Positions 18,339-27,199 of a DNA stretch of 35,825 nucleotides are shown here, one piece after another. The stretch comes from Gammaproteobacteria bacterium (lineage in GTDB: Bacteria > Pseudomonadota > Gammaproteobacteria > Pseudomonadales > Azotimanducaceae), in the NCBI GenBank assembly GCA_028820495.1, contig JAPPIX010000037.1:1-35825 (forward strand), written 5' to 3'. The notes under the pieces were generated by a model. It searched no databases. It had not been told where the DNA came from and worked only from the letters and a program-made list of their open reading frames with translations. Made by a program: the position numbers and the translations under genes. Position 1 is the stretch's first letter, and the number at the start of each line of letters is the position of its first letter.

Positions 18339-19220
18339 GTGGCCGCAGACGAGACCCTCTACGAAGAAGCCGATGGCATCGCCATCATCGCCATCAACCG
18401 TCCGGAGAAGAAGAACACGCTGACCAACAGCGTCATCCAGGGCATCGAGGACGGCATCGACCGGGCCAGCCGGGCCAAGGACGTGGCCGCAGTGGTGCTG
18501 CGCGGCATCGGCGACACCCTGACCGCCGGCTACGACCTCACCGCCAACCGCAGCGACTGGGAGATGCCCTACGGCGCGCCGGACATCAAGTCCCGCGAAG
18601 GCGCTTGGGATCCGGTCCGCGACCTGCATTTCATGGGCGAGAACGTGCGCCGGTTCATGCGCATCTGGCACTGCCCGAAGCCGGTGCTGGGGGAAATCAA
18701 GGGCTGGGCCATCGGCGGGGCCACGGACCTGATCCTCTGCTGCGACCAACTCTACATGGCCAGCGACGCCCACATCGGCTATGCGCCCAGCCGCATCTAC
18801 GGCACCCCCACCACCATGCTCTGGGTGTACCGCCTGACGCTGGAGCACGCCAAGCAATTCCTGCTCTCCGGGCGCGCCATCGACGCCGCCACCGCCTACC
18901 GGATCGGCTTGGTGTCGCACGTGGTCGAGCCCCAAGAACTGTCTGAGTTCGTGGAAGCCGAGGCGCGCCTGTATCGCAACATCCCCGCCAACCAGCTTGC
19001 GCTCAACAAGCTGCTCATCAACCAAGCCTATGAAAACATGGGCCTGCGCACGACCCAGTTGCTCGGCACCCTGTTCGACGGCATGACACGCCACACCGAG
19101 GAAGCCTATCGCTGGGTGGAGGATTTCGCGGACAAGGGCTTTCGGCAAACCATCCGCGACCGGGACCGCCCTTGGGGGGACTATGGCGAGCGGCCAAAAA
19201 CGGACCGGACTGGCGATTAG
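18339..19220 (+). CDS. Crotonase-superfamily (enoyl-CoA hydratase/isomerase) protein
   Basis: 293 residues from GTG 18339 with AGGAG about 9 nt upstream. The crotonase fold is seen in AIIAINRPEKKNTLT (15-29), the first oxyanion-hole region DTLTAGYDL (59-67), and the second GWAIGGATDLILCCD (122-136). The two catalytic glutamates of classical enoyl-CoA hydratase do not seem to be kept: the GGGCEL position reads GGATDL, and the later glutamate loop is replaced by APSRIYG. A hydration reaction is therefore uncertain and another CoA-ester reaction is possible. It follows glyA by 36 bp. It converges with the cas operon, whose last gene ends 44 bp away. Confidence 0.88.
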   Translation: MAADETLYEEADGIAIIAINRPEKKNTLTNSVIQGIEDGIDRASRAKDVAAVVLRGIGDTLTAGYDLTANRSDWEMPYGAPDIKSREGAWDPVRDLHFMGENVRRFMRIWHCPKPVLGEIKGWAIGGATDLILCCDQLYMASDAHIGYAPSRIYGTPTTMLWVYRLTLEHAKQFLLSGRAIDAATAYRIGLVSHVVEPQELSEFVEAEARLYRNIPANQLALNKLLINQAYENMGLRTTQLLGTLFDGMTRHTEEAYRWVEDFADKGFRQTIRDRDRPWGDYGERPKTDRTGD

Positions 19221-19264
19221 AGCGTTTGGAGCGGAGAGTTATCCAAGGCCGGATGGGTTGGCTG

Positions 19265-21646
19265 TCAGTGAACTTGCGAAGACTGAGGTTCATCAACACC
19301 GGGCCGTTTCGGCTCATTGACCTTCGAATCCAGAGGCCGACACAGGCCGTATCCCCGGAAGCGCCCAGCTCCCACGAGCAACGGCCCGGAAACGGGTTCG
19401 TCAAAGACCAGCACGGCGTGGGCATGGCTCCGCCGCCCACCATCGGGCTTGCGCACAATTCGTGGGAACTCCCGGGCATGCGGAACGCCCTCGACCAGAG
19501 AGACCGGGTGCAGCAGAACTTCGCTGGGGCGGGGCAGGCCAATGTCCTCGCAGGCGCCTTTCACGCTTTCCGCCGCGCGCTCCCAGCGGTCAGCGCCATC
19601 GAAGTGCCTGTTCAGCGCCACGGGCGTTACGCTGGCCCAAATCTGTGAAGGCTTCGTCCATACGCCGGGCGTCAGGTTCAGTGGTGGGCGTTCTCGGGAT
19701 TCAAGGGATATTGCACACTCCAACCACTGGCCATCGAAAAGGCGATGCTCACGCGGCAGGCCGGTTGTGGTGTCATGCAGGATGGTGTTGAATGCCTTGC
19801 CAGCGTCCTCTGGAGCCAGATTGCGCGGCAGGATCAAGGCCAACCCCAAGATGTGGCCATCGGCATGCCGGGCACCAACGAACGGCAGTGGAGCCAGCGC
19901 GATGTGCGGCTCTTTTGTTGGTCTGCCGTCGCCATCATGGCCGCTGAACCATTCGGGCGGGGGCTGCCTTGGACATTCGCGCATGAGCAGGCCGCGCAAG
20001 GCTGCCGTCAGCTTGAGTGTGGTGGGAAGGGAGACCTGTTGGCCTCGGATGCCAAGCACAACCAAGCGGGGATCAAAGATCGAGTGGGGGGCGGAGGGAT
20101 CCTCCTCAGGGGGACTGGCGTAGCCTTGCCATTTGCCGGGGGTTGGGCGTGATGGCTGGCGCGGTGCGCCTTGGGGAAAGCGTTCCGCAAACTGCTCCGT
20201 CAACTCCTTGACGTATCTTCGCTGTTCGCGAAGGCTTCTTCGGTGATTTCGGCCACCTCCTGTGCGCACTTCCGCAGCAAGTCGATCTCGGATCGTGTCA
20301 GCATCCGGGGAGCGGGTGAGGTACCGAGCCTCCGATTGAGTAAGGCAATGGAAGGTGTGGCCGAATTGCTGGCGCCACCACTGCTCGAAGTCCTTGCCGT
20401 GTTTCGCTCTGAGCTCATTGATCTGCTCCTCCGTTGGATTCAGCTTGGCCGAATAGGGTTTGCCGGTCAAGGCGACGGCACCAATCACCCGCCCGCCCCT
20501 CCTTTCGATCAACCCACGCAAATTGGCCAAGGTTCCTCCTTGGCCAACGAAGTCGTCCACCAGCAGATACTCGCAACTCGAAGTGATCTTGCCTTCGAAT
20601 GCTGCTTGCCTCGCAAGTCGGCCATAGCCACTGGATCCGGTATGCGAGACGACATTGCTCTGAACGATTTTCGGGTCGCTCGGCACTCCTAAGCGCTTGC
20701 TGATGTGCTTGGCCAAGGCGGATGGTATCGCGTTGAACCCCCCGCGCTCGTATGCGCTGGCGCTTACCAACGTGGGCTGACCGCCGTCCGCCAAGTCGAG
20801 AAGCGTTTGTACTTTGGCTACGGCCTGTTCGTCGATCAATGCCCTCACAAGCCGCGTGGCGGCCGAGGCGTCGCCAGACTTTGCTGCCGCGTAGTCCGGG
20901 TGCTGCTTGGTAGCCGGTTCTGAGGCCAGTAACACAGCGTCAGGAAAATCCTTCCAAACCGCCCTTGGCGGTTGCTTCATCTCCTTAAGTTCGACCTTGG
21001 CTCGCTCGATCTCGCCCCGCAGATCGTGATATGCCAGCCATTGGTTGCGCCCACCCGACCTGCTGAGATAGGCAAGGCGGCCAGTGGACGGAACGCGCAG
21101 ACGACACTCCGCGATGCCGTTCGTCGGCATCAAGCTGGCCTGCACATCGCCGTGCTCCTCAATCCAGGCTTGGACCAAGGAAGCTGAGTGGCCAACATGG
21201 GTCACTTTGGTCGCCAAGCGCCGCAGAGCGGACGCATGATCATTAAGCGCGTGAGGCCAGATGAGATGCACCACGGGGTTGTGCGGAACGGCAACGGGGA
21301 ACCCGCGGGGCTGCCGATTGCGGCCAATCGGCAGATATCCTGCGGGCCTTGGCTTCCATTTCCCGCTTTTTTTCTCGACTGGCGCTGATTCGTCGTTGAC
21401 GGGTACATAGCTCACCACGGCAGTACGATAACTCGCCTTCGTTGCGCCCACGCATGGGGGAGGCAATTCTTCCAGCCACCGCAATGCCTCACCCTCGGCG
21501 TTGTCCTCTCCAGTTTCGAACCATGCCGCAGCCAAGGCCATGAAGACCCGGTCGGGATGCGGCGGCCATTCGGCCTGCTGCTTTCGGGCGCCGTCGGATG
21601 CGGCCATTGACCAGCCATTAAGGTAGCGAATGCCAAGGGCGAACAC
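19265..21646 (-). CDS. csb2: Type I-G (I-U) CRISPR protein Csb2 (Cas5/Cas6 fusion) with an inserted phosphoribosyltransferase domain
   Basis: 793 residues from GTG 21646, which overlaps the csb1 TAG (TAGTG). Residues 1-245 match the Cas5-like part of Csb2 (ALGIRYLNG, EWPPHPDRVFMALAAAW). Residues 463-793 match the C-terminal part, including SIFDPRLVVL, EWFSGHDGDGRP, HADGHILGLAL and the final Gly-rich VGAGRFRGYGLCRPL. Between them, residues about 247-462 are a type I phosphoribosyltransferase: HPDYAAAKSGD opening, PRPP loop LLVDDFVGQGGTLAN (about 361-375, Asp364-Asp365), then LTGKPYSAKL and SEARYLTR. The frame is uninterrupted. Csb2 normally binds and processes crRNA; what the enzyme domain adds is unknown. 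It is the last gene of the operon. Confidence 0.9.
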   Translation of the reverse strand: MFALGIRYLNGWSMAASDGARKQQAEWPPHPDRVFMALAAAWFETGEDNAEGEALRWLEELPPPCVGATKASYRTAVVSYVPVNDESAPVEKKSGKWKPRPAGYLPIGRNRQPRGFPVAVPHNPVVHLIWPHALNDHASALRRLATKVTHVGHSASLVQAWIEEHGDVQASLMPTNGIAECRLRVPSTGRLAYLSRSGGRNQWLAYHDLRGEIERAKVELKEMKQPPRAVWKDFPDAVLLASEPATKQHPDYAAAKSGDASAATRLVRALIDEQAVAKVQTLLDLADGGQPTLVSASAYERGGFNAIPSALAKHISKRLGVPSDPKIVQSNVVSHTGSSGYGRLARQAAFEGKITSSCEYLLVDDFVGQGGTLANLRGLIERRGGRVIGAVALTGKPYSAKLNPTEEQINELRAKHGKDFEQWWRQQFGHTFHCLTQSEARYLTRSPDADTIRDRLAAEVRTGGGRNHRRSLREQRRYVKELTEQFAERFPQGAPRQPSRPTPGKWQGYASPPEEDPSAPHSIFDPRLVVLGIRGQQVSLPTTLKLTAALRGLLMRECPRQPPPEWFSGHDGDGRPTKEPHIALAPLPFVGARHADGHILGLALILPRNLAPEDAGKAFNTILHDTTTGLPREHRLFDGQWLECAISLESRERPPLNLTPGVWTKPSQIWASVTPVALNRHFDGADRWERAAESVKGACEDIGLPRPSEVLLHPVSLVEGVPHAREFPRIVRKPDGGRRSHAHAVLVFDEPVSGPLLVGAGRFRGYGLCRPLDSKVNEPKRPGVDEPQSSQVH

Positions 21647-22875
21647 TAGCCCTGCTCTGCACCGTCTTCGCTTGCCAGCTTTTGGCTTCGGTGCACCAAA
21701 TCCACCAAATCCGGCGAAGGGGTAAGTTCCAGAACGCCTTCCCAAGGCAGGTCAACCTCCTTTGCGGCTTTGATCGCATCGTTTAGCAAAGTTAGAGCCG
21801 CGCCCGCATCAAGGGTGAACTCGGCGGGTGCCTCCCCTGGACGGTCGAGGAGTTGCCAAACGGACGGCCCTTCTGCGAACAAGTGGCATCGAGAACGGAG
21901 ATCAACATCCTCGCGAGCCATCGAGCCCGCCGCCAAGCCAAGAGCGGCGAGCGTTGTTCGTGCCACCAGATCGATCTCCAGATCGGACTTGACCCCGTTG
22001 AGCGGAAATCGAAGACGCCGCAGGACGGCGAGCGACAGAGTCGTTGTCTGTTGTGCGTATGAAATCGTGAATCCACCGTCGGAAACGTCAGGCTTAATGT
22101 TCCCATGCACGGCAGCAGACGGCTTTCCCCGTGTTTTCGAGTTCTTTCCGAATAGTTTTGGTTTGGAGTTTTCCAAGGTGGCGAGCGACGAAGAAAGAGT
22201 CCAATTTGGCTTGCCGTCATCCTCCGAAGCTCGCTCATAGAGCGGCCCCGCACCGAGCCTGATCTGCGCCGGGTCCATCCGGCTCTTCGTCTTCACACCT
22301 GCCACAGCGTCGTAGCCAATAATCTCCGAGACCAGCGCTCGCTGAAACTTGGCGCCAAGTCCGCCCCGGGGGCCAGTTGAATCCCAAAGGCCGAAGACGA
22401 GAGCCGTGGGACACAGGCCGAACAACCCGGCGGCATTGCGATAGTCCGCCAAATCCAGCACACGGCCCTTGATTGAGTTCCGGAACTTCGTGCCGTCGAG
22501 CAAGCTGTCGCGGAACAGAGCGTCCGCCAGCCGATGCGGCGCTTCCAAGCTGGTTACGGAAAACTTCTTCGGCAGATCAGGGTCGTTAAAGTGCGCGACG
22601 ACTAGGGGCAGCGCCACCAGTTTCGCTCGATGCGCCTCCAACAGGGCGAGCTCCATCCGATTGGCTTGGGATTGCACGGAATCGAGCAAGACGCAATCGC
22701 GCCTCTCGCCGGTGTCCGGGTCGATTCGCTTCTCGACGGCGTACTCGCCACCTTCGTAGGTCGGTGGAAACACCTTGTCGCCTGGACCACCCACAGGCTG
22801 ATAGCGGGTGATGCAGCGAAAGGCTGCCGCAGTTCCGGCCACGGCATTCCGCAACCTGTTCAAGTCGAGATTCAT
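21646..22875 (-). CDS. csb1: Type I-G CRISPR protein Csb1 (Cas7 backbone subunit)
   Basis: 409 residues from ATG 22875, chosen because GGAG lies 7 nt upstream; an earlier in-frame ATG at 22887 lacks one. It carries the GSU0053/Csb1 hallmarks LDSVQSQANRMELAL and ALVFGLWDSTGPRGGLGAKFQRALVSEI (in two blocks). As the Cas7-like subunit it would polymerise along crRNA to form the Cascade backbone. It starts 45 bp after the csb3/cas8-like gene and its stop overlaps csb2's start, so they are co-translated. It is intact throughout. Confidence 0.93.
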   Translation of the reverse strand: MNLDLNRLRNAVAGTAAAFRCITRYQPVGGPGDKVFPPTYEGGEYAVEKRIDPDTGERRDCVLLDSVQSQANRMELALLEAHRAKLVALPLVVAHFNDPDLPKKFSVTSLEAPHRLADALFRDSLLDGTKFRNSIKGRVLDLADYRNAAGLFGLCPTALVFGLWDSTGPRGGLGAKFQRALVSEIIGYDAVAGVKTKSRMDPAQIRLGAGPLYERASEDDGKPNWTLSSSLATLENSKPKLFGKNSKTRGKPSAAVHGNIKPDVSDGGFTISYAQQTTTLSLAVLRRLRFPLNGVKSDLEIDLVARTTLAALGLAAGSMAREDVDLRSRCHLFAEGPSVWQLLDRPGEAPAEFTLDAGAALTLLNDAIKAAKEVDLPWEGVLELTPSPDLVDLVHRSQKLASEDGAEQG

Positions 22876-22919
22876 CGCTTTCTCCATGATTGGTGTGGTT
22901 TATGAGATCGAACGCCTGT

Positions 22920-23879
22920 TCAATCGAGGGGTTGCGCTGGAGCAAAGTTGCTGTAGTACTGATTCGGGCGAATCACCTCGGCGCTGAAAACCTCCCTAAT
23001 TCCTCTAGCCACAAGCGCACGGCGGTCCAACGGCGTCCGGCGGATCTCTCTGAGGGCCAGCAGCGACCGCATCGTCACCGCTGTCACCCATGTAGTCCAA
23101 ATCGGCCAAGCAAAGTACTTGCGCCCGTCTATATCCTGAAAGCCGGTGGTTTGTACCTTACTTTCAACCAAGGCACAGGGTAGGCAACGAAGCGCTTCGA
23201 AAGCCAAACTGTTCGCGCCCGCCATGGTGCCTAGCCGCGATGTGCTCGGATTACGCCAGCGCAGGGCGTAGGACTGGTTCTCAATCGGATCCCACCGCAG
23301 GCTGTATCCCTCGTCCCGATAGTCCCACGGCCTGAACAGCGTTCGTTCCAAGGCAAGACGGTCGCACCCTTCCTGGATGACTTTGGCATAGTGCAGCAAT
23401 CCTTGCCCGGAAGAATCACCACTGCGCACCATCTTGAAAGCCGTGCATTGGAAGTCACCGGACTTCGGATCGGGGTACAGATCGCTACCCAAGCCTGCCA
23501 GAAGGTCCGCCTCAAGACGCGCTGTTTGGTCACCGGCTCTTTCCGTAAGGGCATCCCTGAATCGACCGGCGGCAAATGGAAATTTGTTGGATATCTTCTT
23601 GCCCTCTGCCAGCCCTCCAACTTGTAGAGATGCAACAGGAGCATCCTTGAGCAGCTTTTCCATCACATCGCATAGGTCGGATTCACTGCCATCGAACCCC
23701 TGCAGTGAGGGTCGCCACCCCTGTGCCGTTTCCTCCCAGCGCATGCGGACAATGCGTTTGCCATCATTTGTCCGTGCGTCCAAGAGCGTCAGCGTCCCCA
23801 CCGCCGCCAGAAACCCCAGCGGATTGGCGCCATCCAAGCCTCGGAGCGGCAGTCTGCGATCGTCATTGTTCTGCGACAT
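22920..23879 (-). CDS. Type I-G CRISPR Csb3/Cas8-position subunit ('Cas3-extension' type)
   Basis: 319 residues from ATG 23879 with GGGAGGAGG 3-10 nt upstream. It begins LRGLDGANPLGFLAAVGTLTLL, a Gly-Leu-Asp-Gly start I associate with the small I-U/I-G protein encoded next to Cas3. Gene order cas3-this-csb1-csb2 equals that of the Geobacter-type I-U locus, where the protein is called Csb3. By position it would be the large-subunit substitute or a Cas3 partner. Its start overlaps the cas3 stop by 17 nt. Nothing catalytic is visible. The exact name (Csb3, Cas8 or Cas3-extension) is uncertain. Confidence 0.75.
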   Translation of the reverse strand: MSQNNDDRRLPLRGLDGANPLGFLAAVGTLTLLDARTNDGKRIVRMRWEETAQGWRPSLQGFDGSESDLCDVMEKLLKDAPVASLQVGGLAEGKKISNKFPFAAGRFRDALTERAGDQTARLEADLLAGLGSDLYPDPKSGDFQCTAFKMVRSGDSSGQGLLHYAKVIQEGCDRLALERTLFRPWDYRDEGYSLRWDPIENQSYALRWRNPSTSRLGTMAGANSLAFEALRCLPCALVESKVQTTGFQDIDGRKYFAWPIWTTWVTAVTMRSLLALREIRRTPLDRRALVARGIREVFSAEVIRPNQYYSNFAPAQPLD

Positions 23880-26800
23880 TTGCCTCCTCCCAAGCGCTGC
23901 GGCGCCAGTCAGCTAGGCGCAGCAGGGCTTCAAGCCACGCCAAGCCCCACCAACCGTAGCGGCGCGTCAATCGCCAGTAGCGTTCCGCAATGCCGGAGTC
24001 CAGACGTTCGAGGTGGGGCGGGCCGTGCCAGCACAGGCGATGACCGTCAAGCCGAAACTCGGTTTTTATTTCCTCATCCTCCAAAACGACGGGGGCGAAG
24101 GGGCGGCAATGGCCATGATGGCTCGCCACCAGATGCAGTACCAAGTCACGCAGGTCGGCGTCTTCGGGCAGGAATGTGGGCGCAGCCTCGGCCAGCCGCA
24201 CTGACAGCAATTCATGCCTTGCGCCTTTCGGATAGCGAGCGGAGTCGCGAGCTTTTTGCCATGCGGCCCGCGTCTGGGGCATTTGGGCGGACTTGGCTAG
24301 CGGGACCCCTCCCGGCAGTGGGGAGCCACCCCCCAGCATCGACTGAAAACGGGGGTCGGCCTTGCCGAGATCATGCAGCTTGCCCGCGCAGGACAGGGCC
24401 TCCGTCAACGCTTCCGACAGTCCACAGCTCTCGGCATGGCTGCGTGCAAAGCCGCTGACGCCAAGCAGGTGCGCCCGCAGGGGCACCGGACTGCCGTTCC
24501 GATGCGAGATGCCGGATGCCGTCGCATCGTCTTCGTCGCTGAACGAATCGGCTTCGCCGGCGAGCGCTTCGACACGACGCCGGCCCGCCACCACCAAGCA
24601 GGGGCCGCCCATCACCTGACATGCGCGTCGCAGGCTTGCCAGGCTTGAGAACTCGCGTCGAAGCTCACTCGCTACGTCTGGCAACCACTCCCACCCCTTC
24701 GGCGCATCAGACACTGCGAGGTCTTGCTGCAGGTCACCAATCGCTTCGGCAATCCCGTCCGGATCTTCCTCGTAGCGTTCCTCGACACTAGCCAGTAGCG
24801 CCAACGCCGAGAGCTTGGCCTGCACCTCATCGGGCCATGCGGAGACCAAAGACTTGTGCAGTCGAAGGATCGGCTTGGCACACGCAAGGCGATGCGAACG
24901 ATCGCCAACATCCAAGAGGTTAGGGTCCGCACTCAGTGCGAGCGTTAAATCGCCTAGCTGGCTCCAAGCGCCTGGGTGATTCGTTGGAATCACGATCACG
25001 TCGCCCGGGCGAATGTCCCCCGGTGTCGAGGTGACGTCTTCGTGACCCGTCTCCCGACCACGCCAGCGCACAACGGAGCGGTCCGCCGCGTCGTTGGCCT
25101 CAGGCTCCCCAAGCACCGAAGAGCCGACGGACTGGCCATCCTTGGTGTGAAGCACATCCGCGCTGGGGTCCTCGATGTCGCCGTTCTCTGCCAACCACCG
25201 CTTGAACACACCGATTGGCACGGGGAGCGTTTCCAAACTGTTCGGGGGACAAAGGCGCAGGACTTCCAGCGCGGCTTCCTTCCGGCCAGCCAGATCGAGG
25301 TCGGCGCGCCAGCACACCTGCACATCCGGCGCACCTTGCTGCGGACCCCGTAGGAACGGCACCACATCCGGCGATGGCTGCGGCACAGGCGCCGTTTGCG
25401 CCCAGCAATCGACATGGGCTGGCAGCATCACCGGTGCCGAAGGCGACGGCGCGTTTAGTTCAGAAAGAGAGTCCTGTTGCGAACGGAGCCGCTCATCCAT
25501 CGCTGCGATTTTGAAGTCGATGACGTTTTTGGCGTCGCACTGATCCAACAACCACTTCCAAGTGGCGGTGATAGCGTTGCCGTAAACGGGATCCGTTTCG
25601 TCCCCGCGCTTAGGTTTGGCTTGGTCAGCGCGTATGACGATCTTCGCCCGGGCCTTGATGCGGCGGCCCATCCGGTTCAGGCGCCCGAACCGCTGCCGCA
25701 AGGCGTCAAGGCTCGCGCATTCGGTCACGAGGCCGTCGAAGTCCAGATCGGCGCCCACTTCAAGCGTCTGGGTGGCAACCACGAAGACCGGGCGTTCCAA
25801 CCCTCGATGGGTTGCGTCGGAAGAGTAAAGACAGTGTTCTTCAAGGCGTCGGGAGACAGCTTCACGGTCAACCGCGCGCATGCGGCCGGTTAGCAGGATC
25901 GCATCACCTTCGCCCTCTTGCTTCAGTAATCGATACGTTGCCCGGGCCGTCGCCACCCGGTTGGTGAAAATGACGATGGCTCGCCGTTCCTCGTTTACCA
26001 GTTCCAGCGCGACTGCTGCCAGTTCCTGGGCAAGGCCACCGAATTCGGTCGGACTCTCGACCTTGATGGGTGGCCGCAGCGATGCAGGCTTTTCCGCCAA
26101 CTGGCGCTGGCCGAGCGGGTGGCTAGGATCCCGGCCCTGGCTCGACTCGTCTCGAAACACATCAATCGCACCAGAGGGCAGCGTAGCGGACATGACGACC
26201 GCGTGGAAGCAGCGTTGGAGTGGCTGCTCTGCCCACTCCCGGTACTTTCCAACGGCGCGCAACGTTTCGAGAAGTGGCTGTGCACAGTGGGCCTCGTCCA
26301 GCAGAATGAGGCTGTCATTGGCGATCAAACCCGCAGCGACGGGCCAGACTCCCGGCCGGCGTCCGTAGCCGCGGAACAGCAGCCTCGATCCGACCTGATC
26401 GACCGTCGATGCCACAACGGTGGGCTGCAACGGGTTCCGCAACCAAGCTTCCGAGCGGTACATCCCGCCGCGCAGTGCATGCACAGCAAGGGGATGCTCG
26501 TCCCCGGAGGCCACCCTACTGCCCCCCGTAGCGAGGCATAGAAGGCTATCCGCCACGGTCTTGAGGATGCCGTTCGGCGAACTCGCCAGCTTGTTCGCCA
26601 ACCGCTTTGCGCGAGCATGCGCTTCATCCACGATGATGCGCCGATCAACCACGAAAAAGATGCGGCGTGGCGCTGTGACTGCCGCCCCAGATGCCGTTTC
26701 AGACGCTTGGGCAGCCAAGGCGAAAAGCGCGATGTCGATGCAGGCGGTTTTGCCAGACCCGGTTGGCAGGTCGATGACTTCCGGCCAAGGGTTGGCGGAG

Positions 26801-26904
26801 CCCAGAACGCGGGTGGCCAATTCCTCCTGCCACGCAAATGGAGCCACGCCCCACAACGCCTTGAAGAAGGCGTTGAAGTCGGAATGGTTCAACTCAGCGG
26901 ACAT
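23863..26904 (-). CDS. cas3: Type I-G CRISPR helicase-nuclease Cas3 (helicase first, HD last)
   Basis: 1013 residues. The SF2 helicase comes first: Walker A LPTGSGKT (46-53), DEAH (203-206), SAT in VMSATLPSG, and QTLEVGADLDFD with RFGRLNRMGR for motifs V and VI. A C-terminal HD nuclease follows: His844-Asp845 in KLHDLGK, RHELLSV, His929-His930 in ASHHGH, and LADWR. The helicase-then-HD order is the I-U/I-G arrangement, opposite to most type I Cas3. It should degrade target DNA after Cascade binding. All motifs are intact, so it is not decayed. It is the first gene of the operon; upstream is a 295-bp gap with a hairpin repeat and no clear sigma-70 promoter or Shine-Dalgarno sequence. Confidence 0.95.
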   Translation of the reverse strand: MSAELNHSDFNAFFKALWGVAPFAWQEELATRVLGSANPWPEVIDLPTGSGKTACIDIALFALAAQASETASGAAVTAPRRIFFVVDRRIIVDEAHARAKRLANKLASSPNGILKTVADSLLCLATGGSRVASGDEHPLAVHALRGGMYRSEAWLRNPLQPTVVASTVDQVGSRLLFRGYGRRPGVWPVAAGLIANDSLILLDEAHCAQPLLETLRAVGKYREWAEQPLQRCFHAVVMSATLPSGAIDVFRDESSQGRDPSHPLGQRQLAEKPASLRPPIKVESPTEFGGLAQELAAVALELVNEERRAIVIFTNRVATARATYRLLKQEGEGDAILLTGRMRAVDREAVSRRLEEHCLYSSDATHRGLERPVFVVATQTLEVGADLDFDGLVTECASLDALRQRFGRLNRMGRRIKARAKIVIRADQAKPKRGDETDPVYGNAITATWKWLLDQCDAKNVIDFKIAAMDERLRSQQDSLSELNAPSPSAPVMLPAHVDCWAQTAPVPQPSPDVVPFLRGPQQGAPDVQVCWRADLDLAGRKEAALEVLRLCPPNSLETLPVPIGVFKRWLAENGDIEDPSADVLHTKDGQSVGSSVLGEPEANDAADRSVVRWRGRETGHEDVTSTPGDIRPGDVIVIPTNHPGAWSQLGDLTLALSADPNLLDVGDRSHRLACAKPILRLHKSLVSAWPDEVQAKLSALALLASVEERYEEDPDGIAEAIGDLQQDLAVSDAPKGWEWLPDVASELRREFSSLASLRRACQVMGGPCLVVAGRRRVEALAGEADSFSDEDDATASGISHRNGSPVPLRAHLLGVSGFARSHAESCGLSEALTEALSCAGKLHDLGKADPRFQSMLGGGSPLPGGVPLAKSAQMPQTRAAWQKARDSARYPKGARHELLSVRLAEAAPTFLPEDADLRDLVLHLVASHHGHCRPFAPVVLEDEEIKTEFRLDGHRLCWHGPPHLERLDSGIAERYWRLTRRYGWWGLAWLEALLRLADWRRSAWEEANVAEQ

Positions 26905-26994
26905 GAAGGCGCATAGTATCCCAGCGCTGTGTCAAATCCCGGCACAACCGATCGGCAATTCTCACTTTGGTGCAAGTCAGGCGTACGGTTCCCA

Positions 26995-27059
26995 ATCGAG
27001 GGCAAGATGCCCTCGCTCCGGAGCGGGATTCCTCGGGGCGACAGCGTCCTGCCCTCATA
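26995..27059. repeat. Composite hairpin repeat, copy A (one good, one degenerate unit)
   Basis: The unit ATCGAGGGCAAGATGCCCTC at 26995-27014, extended by GCTCCGG, holds a 7-bp stem (GAGGGCA/TGCCCTC) with a 3-nt loop. A degenerate inverted unit (GGGGCGACAGCGTCCTGCCC) begins at 27035. The same paired arrangement occurs at 28274-28355 and 33321-33403. It lies in the 295-bp gap between cas3 and the MDR gene, which holds nothing else recognisable. Confidence 0.8.
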
Positions 27060-27199
27060 AATCCCAGCGATGGAGAGCGCTTTCGGCACCGTAGCGCAAC
27101 CGACCAGTCAAGATGAGGGTTGCTGACAACCGATGGGCAAGTTCCGGCAGGGCGCCGACTCCGGTATATTCCCGGCCTTCGCAGCCACAGGATCACGCC

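Noticed and set aside
17259..19148. Long minus-strand frame (629 codons) opposite glyA and the crotonase gene
   Set aside because: It spans two clearly coding plus-strand genes, has a His/Gly/Val-rich composition typical of antisense GC-rich shadows, and matches no family.
26900..26940. Sigma-70 promoter for cas3 (TTGACA on the minus strand near 26935)
   Set aside because: The only -10-like sequence (TACTAT) lies 11 nt away, too close for a normal spacer.
26905..27199. Possible CRISPR array next to cas3
   Set aside because: Only one good and one degenerate hairpin unit are present, without regular spacing or unique spacers, and the same unit occurs in unrelated gaps at 28274 and 33321.
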